Positions 41,871 to 53,377 of a stretch of 64,000 nt of DNA are shown here, piece after piece. Each line of letters begins with the position of its first letter. Within the stretch, counting starts at the first letter, position 1. Both the position numbers and the translations under genes were made by a program. The stretch comes from Oncomelania hupensis (Eukaryota > Mollusca > Gastropoda > Littorinimorpha > Pomatiopsidae), in NCBI GenBank assembly GCA_036898135.1, contig CM072525.1:22305492-22369491 (forward strand). Reading direction: 5' to 3'. The notes under the pieces were generated by a model. The model ran no database searches. It was given only the letters and a program-made list of their open reading frames with translations, and was not told the origin of the DNA.

Positions 41871-42858
41871 GTCCTTGCCTGCCGCTGTTCAGCGAAAAAA
41901 TGAATGTGAGAGTCAATTCGTGGTAAGAGGCATTTTTGCTGTGCCACAGAATCTGAATGTAGTTTAATTCTAGCCTAGTTGATGGAGAATTGTTCACTGG
42001 AATTGGCTTTCTGTAATGACTCGACACGTTGCATCCAGGACTCATACAGAAAATGTGCATTTTTGGTGGGTTGGAACCCAAGTGATTGGGCCTGCAGTTA
42101 TTTAATCTGCCCTTTTGAAACAGGAATGTATGACACAAAAAAAGATGAAGTTGAAAGTCGGAACATGGGGAAACTGGGCTCCCCACCAACCCCAAAGTGA
42201 TGAAGAAGATAAACAACATAACAATAATATATTAGCACACAGAGACAATGACCGTTCAGAAATATTCCCACGTACAGTCTTGTTTGCACTGGTTGGAGGG
42301 CTAGCTTTGGTGATAAATGTCTATCCATGAGAAACAAAAAAACACAAGTCAAGTCAAGTCAGCAAATCGTTATTGCCCACAATAGGATCTCCAAGTCACC
42401 GCACACAACTGTGTAACATATTATTATTATTTAGAGACGATGACCATGTAGAAATTAATGTTCCCACGTACAATGGCTGCCTGCACCGATTCGCCGCTCG
42501 ACGATAGATAAACATGTATAGATTATACTACAGTAGGGCTAACACGCATAAAGACTGCATCACTCGGAGACGATGACCGCACAGAGATGTTCTCACATAC
42601 AATGCTGGTTTCACTTGTTTGCAGCTTCGTGATAGAAGAGTACCTACCCACGTGGAATAATAAGACCACAATGGCCGACCCCCTTTCTGCACCAATCTCT
42701 TTACCGAAACATTTTGACCAAGTTACCCCGCACTTTTTGTGTGTGAGGAAAAGATACGTAGAGATATGTATAGATTTTGCCTTCTTCACCTGAAGGAGCA
42801 AATAACTAAATAAATAAAGGTACCCCTGTATATAAATACATTAATAAATCTATCTTTG
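41871..42858. repeat. Intergenic with a ~45-bp motif in three spaced copies
   Basis: AGAGACAATGACCG..CAGAAAT.TTCCCACGTACA occurs at about 42240, AGAGACGATGACC..GTAGAAAT with TTCCCACGTACAATG at about 42434, and GGAGACGATGACCGCACAGA with TCTCACATACAATG at about 42568. No gene is supported. Confidence 0.6.
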
Positions 42859-43480
42859 ACCCCCGTGGGGGTGCCGGGGGTTTCAGTATAAATAGTATCG
42901 CCACTTTCTGGAAATGCAGTGCTTTAAATTCCCACTGTCGCTGTCTTTCTCATTTGTTCTTTCTCATTCCTACTCTGTTCTACCAACCTACTATACTATC
43001 TTCTTCTTCGCTAGACCAGTCACCAACTTTTTTTTCTTGAAAACTCTTGTGGGACAAAACTCCTCATTTGTTTGTGAGGTCTGTTGGATCAACTTGGGAA
43101 TATTGGATGTTTTCTGCCAAATGGTCACTGATGCTTCCTGTGATGTTATTATTTGGCAATGTAGGCATTTTATATGTATGTGTTTTGTTGACATTTTATA
43201 ATGATGTTTGTATTCTATTTTGTTTTTGTAAACGGGGGTTCGATAAATATGAGTATAGCCTCAGCGTTCCCTGCGTGGGATGTCTTTATTGTAAAGTGAC
43301 CCGCTGGTGGAGTGCCTTCAGTGTTACAATTAGGGTTGTTTCGGCAGATCTGTTATGCAGATCAGGGGTGAGTCCTCTTTCGGCCAAGTTGTGGTCTTGA
43401 TTTTGTGGTCCTGATTCGGCTCATTGTAATCCGCTGGACCCTGTAAGCAACGAATAACTATCTATCTATTTATCTATACA
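42859..43480 (+). mobile_element. Family A retroposon, copy 2 (uninterrupted)
   Basis: CCCCCGTGGGGGTGCCGGGG start, TATA-like GTATAAATAG at about 42888, pyrimidine-rich CACTGTCGCTGTCTTTCTCA, AGACCAGTCACCAAC, GGCAATGTAGGCATTTTATA, GGGATGTCTTTATTGTAAAG, and CCGCTGGACCCTGTAAGCAA end followed by a (CTAT)-like tail. ORFs of about 95-117 codons are not kept in the other copies. Confidence 0.85.
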
Positions 43481-43834
43481 ACCTGGCGACCCCTCTTTAT
43501 GTTATAATCCCTTAAGAGAAAAATTGTCGAGAAACCTTACCGTCTACTGTGTGTGAAAAAAAACATCTTGGGTTCTTATTCTTGTTTCCCCCGCCCATCC
43601 CCCACCCTCGGCCCCCCCCCCCCAAAAAAAAAAAAAAAAAAAAAAAAAGAAAGAAAAAAAAGTAAGAAATTTAATTAATAAATGTGGGTAGACAAAAGTA
43701 AATCTCATAGGTGGAAATTATAAGCTGTATGGCTTTGTGCACCGATCTTTTTAACCACAGTATCGCCTATTTATTTCTTTATTTAATCGTTCATATATAG
43801 TGCTTTTATTTTATTTTATTTTTTTATTTTAACA
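43481..43834. other. Intergenic with poly(C)/poly(A)
   Basis: C-run then A-run at about 43613-43665. No gene. Confidence 0.6.
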
Positions 43835-44345
43835 ACTTTATTATCACCAAGGTGAAATTCGGGCACTCTCATTTTCGAAAAAACAGCAGCCCCAAGTGAA
43901 GCGCTTTACTCAAGGTACATGCTGGTGTGTGTTCTTGTCACCGGCACTCACCCGTCTAGGACATGAGCGTCAGGATCTTTAAAGTCCGTTATGATGGAAT
44001 GCATGCGACACAGACTAGACCTAGCTCGGTTTATGCTCTCATCCGTTTATTGGTTTATACTCTCAAGAGCTGCTCAAGGCGGTGACCGACACAAGATCGA
44101 ACACAAAACGATCGAGGCGCCCACTTGCAGCGTTTTATGGCGCCTCATCTGACGCCCGACAACTGAGCACCACGCTGGGCGACCGGGTACGGCGGAAGAA
44201 GTGGCCTAGTACTTGCTGGGTGTATCTGCCTGGCCTGCACTCACCCGCCTAGGACAAGAGCGCCAGAATCCTTAAAAGACTGTGCTATGGGTTGCGTGCG
44301 TGCCAGACGTGATAGACCTTGGTTTATACTGTCTTCCGAAGGAGT
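43835..44345 (-). repeat. Family B, longest copy, with duplicated 5' block
   Basis: On the minus strand the family B blocks appear in order, but the 5' block (GTTTATACTCTC / GACGCTC / ACCCGTCTAGGAC) occurs twice, at about 43950-44045 and 44240-44345. A third block beyond it (CAACTTTATTATCACCAAGG, about 43832) extends the family. (CATA)n follows at 44350-44412. Confidence 0.65.
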
Positions 44346-44409
44346 AAAATACATGCATACATAAATACATGCATACATAAATACATCAATACGTACGTAC
44401 ATACATACA

Positions 44410-44910
44410 CACATTGTGAAATTATTATTATCATTTGAATATGTGTAATCATGAAATGATTTCTTTACTAGAAAAGGCAGTGTATCATGAAAATAATATT
44501 AAAAATATATCTATACTGAATTGTTCAAGACCACTTTCTAAATTAATATATAAATTAAGAATGAATGCACGGAGCACTAAATACTCAGTAGATGTTAAAT
44601 GTATATCATATACTATGTAATACAAGTCTATCAGTACATCACCTTGTCTTTGAATGCTCAGTTTTAAGAGATATATTTAAAGTAAATGGACATAACATAA
44701 CTGAATATGGACATTCTGTAGACATGGTTCTATATCATCCAAATGTTACTGACATTGTGAAAGTTATTGCTAAATCTCTTGTTGGTAAACTTTTATAGAT
44801 TGTTTTGAAATTATGTTTTTAAATAGTTAAAATGTTTTAAAAGTTACATTTTCAATATCTAATATCACCTAAATTTGTGAACAGACATTAAATTAAAGAT
44901 TGATTGATTG
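44410..44910 (+). pseudogene. LINE 3' end with (GATT)n tail, frameshifted
   Basis: Two plus-strand frames, 44435-44620 and 44592-44798, together read like the C-terminal end of a LINE protein: NCSRPLSKLIYKLRMNARS, then HHLVFECSVLRDIF (a HLxxxCxxxxxxR-type finger end) and DIVKVIAKSLVGKLL. The change of frame near 44600 means the copy is broken. An A/T-rich 3' UTR and GATTGATTGATTG tail (44898-44910) follow. It is not from the RTE family above; a Jockey- or I-like clade is possible but not established. Confidence 0.55.
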
Positions 44911-45290
44911 TGAAATTGTAAGATCCCTGTGTCCAGTTTTTTGCCCTACCAGAACTGTTAACCGAAAAGGATAGTTAGACAAATAAGTTACACCGCACTT
45001 TTCCCTTATTTATTATAGTGCTGCAACTTAATTCCACATATAACCGGAATAACAACTACAAAATCTCTGCGAATACATTCATGCCTGCCTCTCATTACAC
45101 TGCGTAGCTGAGACTTGGCGAGGCTTACGTTCGCCTTTTCGCTAGTTTCTGCCGTTGGTCAGCTTAAAGGGACGCACTTTGACCACGCCCACTCTTCAGA
45201 TCGTTTTAACATTCACAGTGACTGTTGCTCCGCTGAAAGGAAAGCTTACAATAGAAAATAACTCTGTCGAAAGTACAATTATTATTTATA
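44911..45290. other. Intergenic
   Basis: Holds one of several scattered CACTGCGTAGCTGAGACT phrases (about 45101; others near 6816, 29284, 47103). Nothing else recognised. Confidence 0.5.
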
Positions 45291-45296
45291 TTAATT

Positions 45297-45897
45297 CCCC
45301 CGTGTGGGTGCCGGGGGTTTCAGTATAAATAGTATCCCCACTTTCTGGAAATGTAATGCTTTAAATTCCCACTGTCGCTGTCTTTCTCATTTGTTCTTTC
45401 TCATTCCTACTCTGTTCTATCAATCTACTATACTATCTTCTTCTTCGCTAGACCAGTCACCAACCTTTTTTCTTGAAAACTCTTCTGGGACAAAACTCCT
45501 CATTTGTGTGTGAGGTCTGTTGGATCAGTTTGGGAATATTGGACGCTTTCTGCCAGGAGGTCACTGGGGCTTCCTATGATGTTATTATTTAGCAATGTAG
45601 GCATTTTCTATGTATGAGTTTTGTTAATATTTTATAATGATGTTTATATTCTATTTTGTTTTTGTAAACGGGGGTTCGATAAATAAGAGTATAGCCTCAG
45701 CGTCCCCTGCGTGGGATGTCTTTATTGTAAAGTGACCGGCTGGTAGAGTGCGTTCAGTGTTACCACTGTTGCTTCGCCAGATCTTTTATGCGGATCAGTG
45801 GTGAGTCCTCTTTCAGCAAAGTTGTGGTCTTGATTTTTTGGTCCTGATTTGGCTCGGAAGAGTCCGCTGGACCTAAAGCAATAACCATGTAATGTAA
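45297..45897 (+). mobile_element. Family A retroposon, copy 3
   Basis: Same order of blocks as copy 2, with GTATAAATAG at about 45326. It ends CCGCTGGACCTAAAGCAATA and a (ATGTA)-like tail. Flanks TTATATTAAT (left) and TTACATTAAT (right) may be an eroded TSD. Confidence 0.85.
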
Positions 45898-46139
45898 TGT
45901 AATTTACATTAATACGTTACGTAGATTTTGTTCATATTAATAACAACAGCGGTTTGGCTAGCCAACCAACATCCTGGAGCCAAAAATAGCAGCTACCAAA
46001 GCCGTTAGAGGCAGAACATGTAAAAACAGTTGCCTGTAAAATTTCCCGTTTTAGGTTGATAAAATAAACCGTGACCCTACTCCAGACACCCTGGACACAA
46101 CTTTGTCTTTCTTAGTAACAAATGGGTTTATTTGCTTGG

Positions 46140-46450
46140 AACTCACTTTTTTTTCCAGGACTCCACTTTTTTTCTAAGTGCATGGGAGTGCAGTTGTAGT
46201 GCATAAGAGTGTTTTAAGTACAAGCTCTATCCGGGACGGAGAAAATACAGTCAATTTTCGGACAAATTTTGAAGAAAGTTCGATCTATTTCGTCGCCGAT
46301 AGGTGACGAACTAGGTCAACTTTTTAGACGGAAAGAGCCAATTTTGCATTAGATTCTTACATTTTTAGAAGATGTTTGCGCTCTTTCCGTCAAAAAATCA
46401 CTTTCCGATTCCTACATTTTTAAATAAACCCAGTTCTGATGTATTGCAAT
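46140..46450 (+). repeat. Interspersed repeat family C, copy 2
   Basis: Homologous to 6217-6570, including the inverted pairs (GTTCGATCTATTTCGTCG / TGACGAACTAGGTC and GACGGAAA / TTTCCGTC). Confidence 0.75.
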
Positions 46451-47373
46451 ATGTGTGTGTGTGCGTGTGCAAGTGTTAGAATTTAGTTGAAGTATAATGT
46501 ATCTGTAGTGGAAGTGTAGTTTTAGTAGTTCTTGTTTTATGATTTTATGTATTACTTATATTTGGTTTTGTTTAAACACGTTTTCTGTACTTGCTGAGAT
46601 GCAGTGTGCTGTATAAAGGTTTGGTGACTTGACTTGAATTTAAATCCTGTAACCAGCCGCATAGACTAGAGGTGAAGTGTGCGAAGTGAGAAGAGATAGT
46701 TAGCCTCAGTTAGTCTCGGCTACGCGGACCTCCCATAGGGACTGGAATCAAAAGGTCTGAACTGTTGCTGGGTGGGATATGACTACAACGCCCAACTTGT
46801 GTGTCGTTCGCAGATGGCACACCATAAAATTATAGCTTCAACACCTTGTTTGCATTCTGACTCGAAACTGATGTTGTGAATGTTCGTTGCAGGTTGTACA
46901 CTTGTTTTCTCTTTGCGGTATGTGTGTAGAACGGAGGGAGGAGGATGGGAAATGTGCGGGAGACGGGGAAGGAGGGGGAAGGAGGGGGGAAGGAGTGAGG
47001 GGTCTGAGTGACAGTTTGGCTGAGTAAAAAAATTGTGATGAATGTTGGATAGCGGGAGGTTGAGGTGACGTGTGAGGTCACACTGCGTAGCAGAGGCTCC
47101 CCCGAATAGGCCCACACTGCGTAGCTGAGTCTCGCCGAGTGCCTCTCACTTGTGGAGAGGCCAGCGTAAGCCTCGGCTAGTCTTAACTACGCTATGTGCA
47201 AACAGGCTTAACTTCTGCCACCTCTGACATTACATGGAATGAGTTGGGGGACTGCCTCGTAACTGTGGGAACTCTGCGATTTTGTCTCGCATCTTTACTT
47301 TCTGTCAGCTTTATGCATTGTCATATTCTTATTTGATAGTTATAGGGGAAAAAAGCGGTAAAGGGTACAGAAT
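46451..47373. other. Intergenic
   Basis: Purine-rich stretch 46925-47000. Two CACTGCGTAG phrases at 47081 and 47113. The minus frames of about 100 codons here show no domain. Confidence 0.5.
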
Positions 47374-47622
47374 CGGAACCTCCCATGGTATGGCCACGTC
47401 CCAGAGCATCATATTTTGCGAAGACCATCCTGCAAGGCACGGTGAAAGGAGTCAGAAGAAGAGTGAGACAGAAAAAGAGGTTGGAGGGACAACATCGAGA
47501 ATGGACTGGCTTGACACTGAGTGAAGCAATGAGGGTTGATGAGGACAAAGAAAGATGGAGTACGCTGGTTAAAAGATCATCTGTGGTGCCCTAACGACCT
47601 TCGAGTGACGGGATAGGATAGG
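47374..47622 (+). mobile_element. RTE-type LINE copy 6, ~250 bp
   Basis: 3'-terminal fragment with CATGGTATGGCCACGTC, GAAGAGTGAGACAGAAAAAG and a GGGATAGGATAGG tail. Diverged. Confidence 0.85.
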
Positions 47623-48474
47623 AACAGAAGAATGGTAATCGGCAAAACAAGAACAAAAAATTGAAAAAAAAAGAATGCATTTTAAGATGAAATATAGATT
47701 AAATTGGACATTCATAGATTTAAAAAAAACACACATTCACAGCGCATTAATCTAAATCTGTAGGAAGGGCGCTACACACACGCACACGCAAACACGCACT
47801 CACTCACGCACGCACAAACACACACGAATATAGCATTGGTTACAAAACGACATTTATGCAAAATGGGTTATATTTTTTATTGTTATGTAATTCAGTAATT
47901 ATGAACAGATTTATTCAGTAAATAACAACAGTTTCTTTGAGTTTGGTTCTTTCTGGGTCGCTGTCTATTGCGAAATAGGCATAAACTGACGATTATTCGT
48001 CACATGTTGGCAAGGAATGTCAAATATCGGAAAACCGATGTGCAGGAAACCTCACTCGGGTGTTGTTTGTTCAGCGATGATCAGGCTTCAGAGGTTTTAC
48101 CGTCACCGTTGGTACTTATCCTTTGAATACCTGCAAACACAATCATCGAACGGTAAATGCCACATGATGGAAGCTTCAATAGTCGTAACCTATAACCTGA
48201 GAAGAATAATTCAAGATTCAAGATATATTTATTGTCACCCTAAATTACCAGAAAATTGGGTGTGTGGTGTGACAATTTTGTATAAAATGGCAATGATTAA
48301 AAATAACTAATACCACATTAAAATTCTGCATATATTGAAGTATCACTGAGCAATAAAATACATTTTTCCTGAATAGTAAACTGATGCAAACTTTTACTTT
48401 TACACACATAGGCCTACAACACGTACACAAAAGCACACATACAATAGTTCACAGGCGAGGCAATGCTAGGGCAA

Positions 48475-48478
<4 letters not shown>
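47623..48478. other. Intergenic
   Basis: No gene supported. CAAGATTCAAGATATATTTA at 48210 is a common retroposon-end style phrase, but no unit could be bounded. Confidence 0.45.

Positions 48479-48545
<67 letters not shown>
48479..48545. repeat. (CT)n microsatellite
   Basis: Pure CT run abutting the solo LTR. Confidence 0.95.
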
Positions 48546-48546
<1 letters not shown>

Positions 48547-49098
48547 GTTACACGGTTTATTTTTTCAGTAGTTGATTCAGCCCCGATGCTTGAATCTTGA
48601 TAAGTGTAACTCAGATTCATTTATCCACGCAACCTGTTTACTCAGCATCAAGGCATTAGTCGTCGTATGAAGTGTTCCAACTTTATTCAGCATATATCAA
48701 CAACTGCATACAAGATCGCCTTCCGAAAATCACTTCAAAGATCATCATCAAAAATCTCCATAAATCAATCACTTTTTCACTCTCAAGCAGACACAGTGCA
48801 CCACTTATATAGTCTCTCTATAATCGAGAGAAAGTTCGAACATTCCAGCATGACACAACAACACCCAATCAAAATAGAAATCCTCACGGGAACTATGCAC
48901 TGCCTTACGTCATATAACCTTATTTAGTTTTAGAAGAATCTCATAGCTGTTATTATATTTATCTAGATGCTTCGTTCGATAGTAAACAAGTAATTCTAGA
49001 AAATTCTTCAATATCAAATCAAAGGTAAATGCACTCTGTTATTGCATGCTTTGCAAAACAAAACGATCGGATCTATCGTGCGCGTCTAAAACGTAACA
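48546..49098 (-). mobile_element. Solo LTR, diverged relative of the 19194 element
   Basis: On the minus strand it starts TGTTACGTTTTAGACGCGCA and ends in a GTAACA terminus. It follows the 631-bp LTR block by block (GCACGATAGATC, ATTTACCTTTGATTTGA, GTATGCAGTTGTTGATAT, GCTGAATAAAGTTGG, CATCGGGGCTGAATCAA). No internal region is attached. (CT)n tracts touch both ends. Confidence 0.88.
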
Positions 49099-49103
49099 CA
49101 CTC

Positions 49104-49105
<2 letters not shown>

Positions 49106-49161
<56 letters not shown>
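49106..49161. repeat. (CT)n microsatellite
   Basis: CT run on the other side of the solo LTR. Confidence 0.95.
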
Positions 49162-49163
<2 letters not shown>

Positions 49164-49236
49164 ACCCCTCCACTCAAACACACGCTCACACACCATGCTT
49201 TAGTTTATACGATGATATGCTTACAGTGTAGAACCC

Positions 49237-49530
49237 ACGAAGATATGCTCACAGTGGTGAAGAAACGGAAACTCAAATGGTATGGCCACGTCACAGAGCA
49301 TCAGGCCTTGCAAAGACCATCTTGCAAGGCACGGTGCAAGGAGGAAGAAGAAGAGGGAGACAGAAAAAGAGATGGGAGGACAACATTCGAGAATGGACTG
49401 GCTTGACACTGAGCGAAGCCATGAGGGTTGCTGAGGAAGGACAGAAAAAGATGGAGTACGCTGGTTAAACGATCATCAGTGGTGCCCCAACGACTTTCGA
49501 GTTACGGGATTTGGATAGGATAGGATAGGA
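49237..49530 (+). mobile_element. RTE-type LINE copy 7, ~295 bp
   Basis: 3'-terminal fragment from ATATGCTCACAGTGGTGAAG to the GGATAGGATAGGATAGGA tail. The GATATGCT.ACAGTG start is present twice (49212 and 49240). Confidence 0.9.
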
Positions 49531-50685
49531 AGGTTCTTTTGGGAAAAAAAAGATAATCGCCTATATCTTGTTTCTGCCTTCTGCCATCATCACCACCATT
49601 ATCATCGTCATTATTATCATCATTACCACCTCCACCACCACCAACGTCGTCGTCGTCAATAAACAACAACAACCACCACCTAGCAACAAGAAACGAAGAA
49701 CGTAATTATAGCTATTGGCTGAAGGCGCACCTAAAGGTATCGCATTATTTAATGTATAGTAAACACCAACGCCAACTATTACAACAGGACTCCCTGTAAC
49801 CGCCACCATCACCAACAACAGCAGCCATCATAAGAACAAAACAGTCATTGACCGAAGATCAGTTCAGTTTGTTTTATACCACTATTACTTCTACCAATAA
49901 TGATAACAAAACAACAACAACAGCCGCACGTGGCTGGACTGGAGTGTTTGATTGGACGTTAGTTGGTTGCTGGTGTAATTCCCATGTTTTACTCGTGTTT
50001 TAATTTGGGATTATGTGCTGGTAGTTCAATGTCTTGATGTTTTAAAGCACATCATATTATTATGTCTTAATGTAAATACCTATGTAGAAGTGTGTGTGTG
50101 TGTATGAGTGAGTGGGGTGTGTGTGTGTGTGGGGGGGCGGAGAGGGGGGGGGTTATACTTCTTAAAACAACTTGTATTATATTAGACTATTCAAGGTTTT
50201 ACTGTAAAGTGGAAGGATGTTTGTGGTTGTAGAGTGATTGGACATTTTCCCGCATCAACAAAACAAATTCTTATGTATTTTGAATTCATTGGGTGATAAA
50301 GTGTCTTGAGTCTTGAGTACAACAATAACGGTGACAATAAACGAAACGACATTGAGAGCAAGAACCCAAGAACTATAGGGCGATCGAAGGCTTATTGGTA
50401 TAGAGTGTCGCCAGTATTGGTTGTAGTATGAATATTACTCGCATCCATCATTCCGTATTGGACGACAGTGTATGAATAGTCTCTTCACCAACTTGGCCCT
50501 AGTAGTCTGTGCCTTGTTTTGCCCAATTCTCTGTATATCTATAATTGAATTATACAATTTGCACAGAATATCTAAACCATAAGCCAGCTAATTTTGCTGT
50601 AATAATAAAGTGAACGTCGAACGAACTGTTCTTCTATTTATTAGCTCCAAAGACCTTTGGAAGGCGCAGGCGATAGCCGGTCCAA
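49531..50685. other. Intergenic
   Basis: CAC/CAT-triplet-rich 49580-49680 and G-rich 50110-50150. No gene supported. Confidence 0.5.
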
Positions 50686-50820
50686 ATCACACAAGCCATT
50701 GGACAACACGATGACATGCTCACAGTGGTGAAGAAACAGAAACTCCGATGGTATGATCATGTCACCAGAGCATCAGGCCTTGCAAAGATCATCCTGCAAG
50801 GCACGGTGCAAGGAGGCAGA
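50686..50820 (+). mobile_element. RTE-type LINE copy 8, internal fragment
   Basis: 135 bp matching the coding region upstream of the C-terminus (ATCACACAAGCCATTGGACA to GGTGCAAGGAGGCAGA). Unlike the others it lacks the 3' end and the tail; it stops where ACATTACATTACATG and family A begin. Confidence 0.9.
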
Positions 50821-50836
50821 ACATTACATTACATGA

Positions 50837-50998
50837 TTATTGCTTTAGGTTCAGCGGACTCTTCCGAGCCAAATCAGGACCGGACAACCCCCGATCCGCA
50901 TAAAAGATCTGCTGAAACAACCCTAGTGGTAAAACTGAATGCTCTCCACCAGCCAGTCACTTTACCATAAAGACATCCCACGCAGGGGACGCTGAGGC
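50837..50998 (-). mobile_element. Family A retroposon, 5'-truncated copy 4
   Basis: 3' ~160 bp of family A on the minus strand (CCTCAGCGTCCCCTGCGTGG to GCGGACCTAAAGC-type end). Confidence 0.9.
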
Positions 50999-51000
50999 AG

Positions 51001-51250
51001 GGGCCGTGTAGCTCAGTTGGTAAGAGCGTCTTGCTAGTAACCGAAAGGTCGCTGGTTCGAATCCTGGATTGGTCAACGTGTGATCATATTATTTTCCCCT
51101 TTACCAACAACTGGCCCGCTGGTGTCAGTATAAATCGGTCCAGTAGTCCCACATTTTGCTGGCTGCGGGCTATTTATAGCTTGCCTACACCCTCCCTTTC
51201 AGTGAAAGGAAAGGAAAGAAAGAGCACCAGCGAAGCTATTTATAGCTAGC
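51001..51250 (+). mobile_element. tRNA-derived SINE-like unit
   Basis: The head has a clear pol III A box (TAGCTCAGTTGGTAAGAGCG), a CTAGTAA loop (anticodon AGT, threonine-like), and B box GGTTCGAATCC. The acceptor and T stems do not pair properly, so it is not a functional tRNA. A tail without tRNA similarity follows, with AGTATAAATCGGTCCAGTAG and two CTATTTATAGCT.GCCT blocks (51170 and 51235). Confidence 0.65.
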
Positions 51251-51529
51251 CTGGCTGAACTAACTTCAAAACCTAAAAGCTTTGGTTGAGTCTGTGTGAT
51301 ATAATTAAGCGCGCTCTACAAGAACTTTGTTTTTAACGTGATGAAGACAAAGAAATGGCTTCGTATCCAGATATAAAGGAGTCATGAATATCTGTGTATT
51401 TCCGGGCAAATAAATGTCCAGTCTCATGAATGCTGCAAATTCTTCGGGCTTTTGCGGCGATTGAACCCGTGACCACCGGTACAGTAGCTGCACGACGTAC
51501 TTAGTATAATAGTAATTTTAAAAAAAAAA
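51251..51529. other. Intergenic
   Basis: No gene supported. GGCGATTGAACCCGTGACC at about 51457 looks like a reversed B-box end of another tRNA-like repeat. Confidence 0.4.
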
Positions 51530-51918
51530 TAATAATCTGCATATATACAGCAAATTTTTCATTAGAATAACAACTCAATGCGCTTACACACATCATTCGT
51601 ACGCAACATCACAACATACGCACTACATCATTCAGAAAGTATTATTAGTGTTCTTACTATTTACACAGAAAACGCCTTGCGGAACAATTGCGTTTTTAAG
51701 CAGCTTTTGAAGGGAACAAGGTCTTAAACCGGCAGGCAGCGCATTCCAAACCTTTGGTGCTTGAAAACTAAAAGACCGCTCGCCAATTGTTTTAAGCCGA
51801 CGTTTGGGCGTTTTCAAAAGTTTTTCATCTGATGAGCGCAAAGAACGAGTTGTAGTGTAGGTAGTGAGTACCTCAGACAGATACGGTGGAAGTGACTGGT
51901 CAAAGTGGCGGAAAGCTA
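51530..51918 (-). mobile_element. CR1/L2-like LINE 3' end, copy 2
   Basis: The minus strand encodes SLPPYLSEVLTTYTTTRSLR, SSDEKLLKTPKRRLKTIGER, SFSFQAPKVWNALPAGL (frame 51632-51958), the CR1/L2-type RT C-terminus. It is close to the copy at 17809-18560 and reaches further upstream. A small deletion near 51715 shifts the final residues. Confidence 0.8.
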
Positions 51919-52808
51919 GATATATACCATATATATACCATAAAGTATATACCACCATCTCACGCCTTATGATTCCGATTCTGGACGCAATTCATGTTTT
52001 GGAGCATCTGTCTAGTTGTGTCCTTTGCATCCACTGTGATCGGATTGTCGGCTCTAGACGCGCCAACTGACCTCCTTGTCTCTTCGTTCGTTTTCGTTTT
52101 CTTTCTTTCTGGCTGCATTTCTTTTAGCTGTGTCCTGACTGAAGTGCTTTGACCAAACGAACGCAATGAATCAAATGTTGACTTTTTGCAGGAACTGGCG
52201 ACCTGTAGTGCGTACCGGATTACTCCCACCCGCCCACCCACCTCCACCCTTCCACACCCAAACGTGGTGTGGTATTTGAGGTGATCAAAACTATGACAGA
52301 GGGTGAAGGATGGAGTGGTATTGATGTCAATTCTGGTTCCTTGCGTCCCGCAATTGTTTTTAAGTTTAATTGCGGCATAAATAGATTATTATGATGAGTA
52401 ATACACATTTAGAGGAATTGAACTGAATTGAATTGAATTAAACATACCGGTTTGTATAGCAAAACAATAGCGCAAATCTTCACAACCTGTGATGTTGGAT
52501 ACCTGTTGTCAAAGTGGATTCTTCCTTTTTGAAGTGACTGCCGTTGTCTGCGGATGACTTCAAATTGGTTTTGAGGTCTGCAGTTATATGTACAGTTTTG
52601 TGCGTTAATAATTAATTCAAAATTTTCTTTATTTCGTTTCATCATATATCTCGCGTCCAAGCTGATTGATGTGATTTGAAAGATCGACCGCAGCGTGACG
52701 TAAAATGTTAGTTTGTTGAGTTCGTATTCCATTAACGTTGAAATGAAGGTTCTTTCTAGCACCTTTTTATATTATTCTTTCTTTCTCACGATAGATTATT
52801 AAAATAAC
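51919..52808. other. Intergenic
   Basis: Short TATATACCATA repeats at 51918-51955. No supported gene. Confidence 0.5.
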
Positions 52809-53180
52809 ATTTCTTCTTCTTCTTCTTCTTCTTCTTCTTCTTCTTCTTCTTCTTCTTCTTCTTCTTCTTCTCCTCCTCCTCCTCCTCTTCTTCTTCTTCT
52901 TCTTCTTCTTCTTCTTCTTCTTCTTCTTCTTCTTCTTCTTTTTCTTGGGGAAAAATATTTTTTTAAAGGACCACAATGGGGGTTTTTTGTTTTTTTGAGG
53001 AGGGTGGGCGTAAATGGAGAGGGGTGTGAGAGACAATGAGTTTATTTTATTTATATATTTTTAAATTTTTATTTAATTTAATTTTATTTTATTTTATTAT
53101 TATTATTTTATTTATTTATTTATTTATTTATTTGTTTATTTATTTATTTAATTTTATTTATTTATTTTAAGGTGGTAGGG
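52809..53180. repeat. (CTT)n microsatellite and TTTA-rich sequence
   Basis: (CTT)n at 52809-52942 with a CTC patch in the middle, then T-rich and (TTTA)n at 53040-53170. The Lys/Arg frame on the minus strand is an artefact. Confidence 0.95.
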
Positions 53181-53377
53181 GGGGACTTTATTGTCATTTT
53201 TAATACAATTTACTTGGGGAAATTGCTTTTGTTGATATAATGGGTAATCTTGGTTTAAACCGACCGCCAAGCTTCGAATGGTTGCGTCTCTTCCTTGTTT
53301 TATAAACAAGCAGCTAACTAGTTGCGCCTACTATAAATGCTAAACAATATACTATGTATTCTTTCGCAGAAGCGGTG

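Noticed and set aside
46783..47117. Two minus-strand frames of 95-110 codons
   Set aside because: Purine/pyrimidine-skewed sequence in two overlapping frames, no domain.
51001..51073. Functional tRNA-Thr(AGT) gene
   Set aside because: A and B boxes are good but acceptor and T stems mispair and a SINE-like tail follows; called as SINE.
52767..53036. Lys/Arg-rich minus-strand frame
   Set aside because: Translation of (CTT)n; not a basic protein gene.
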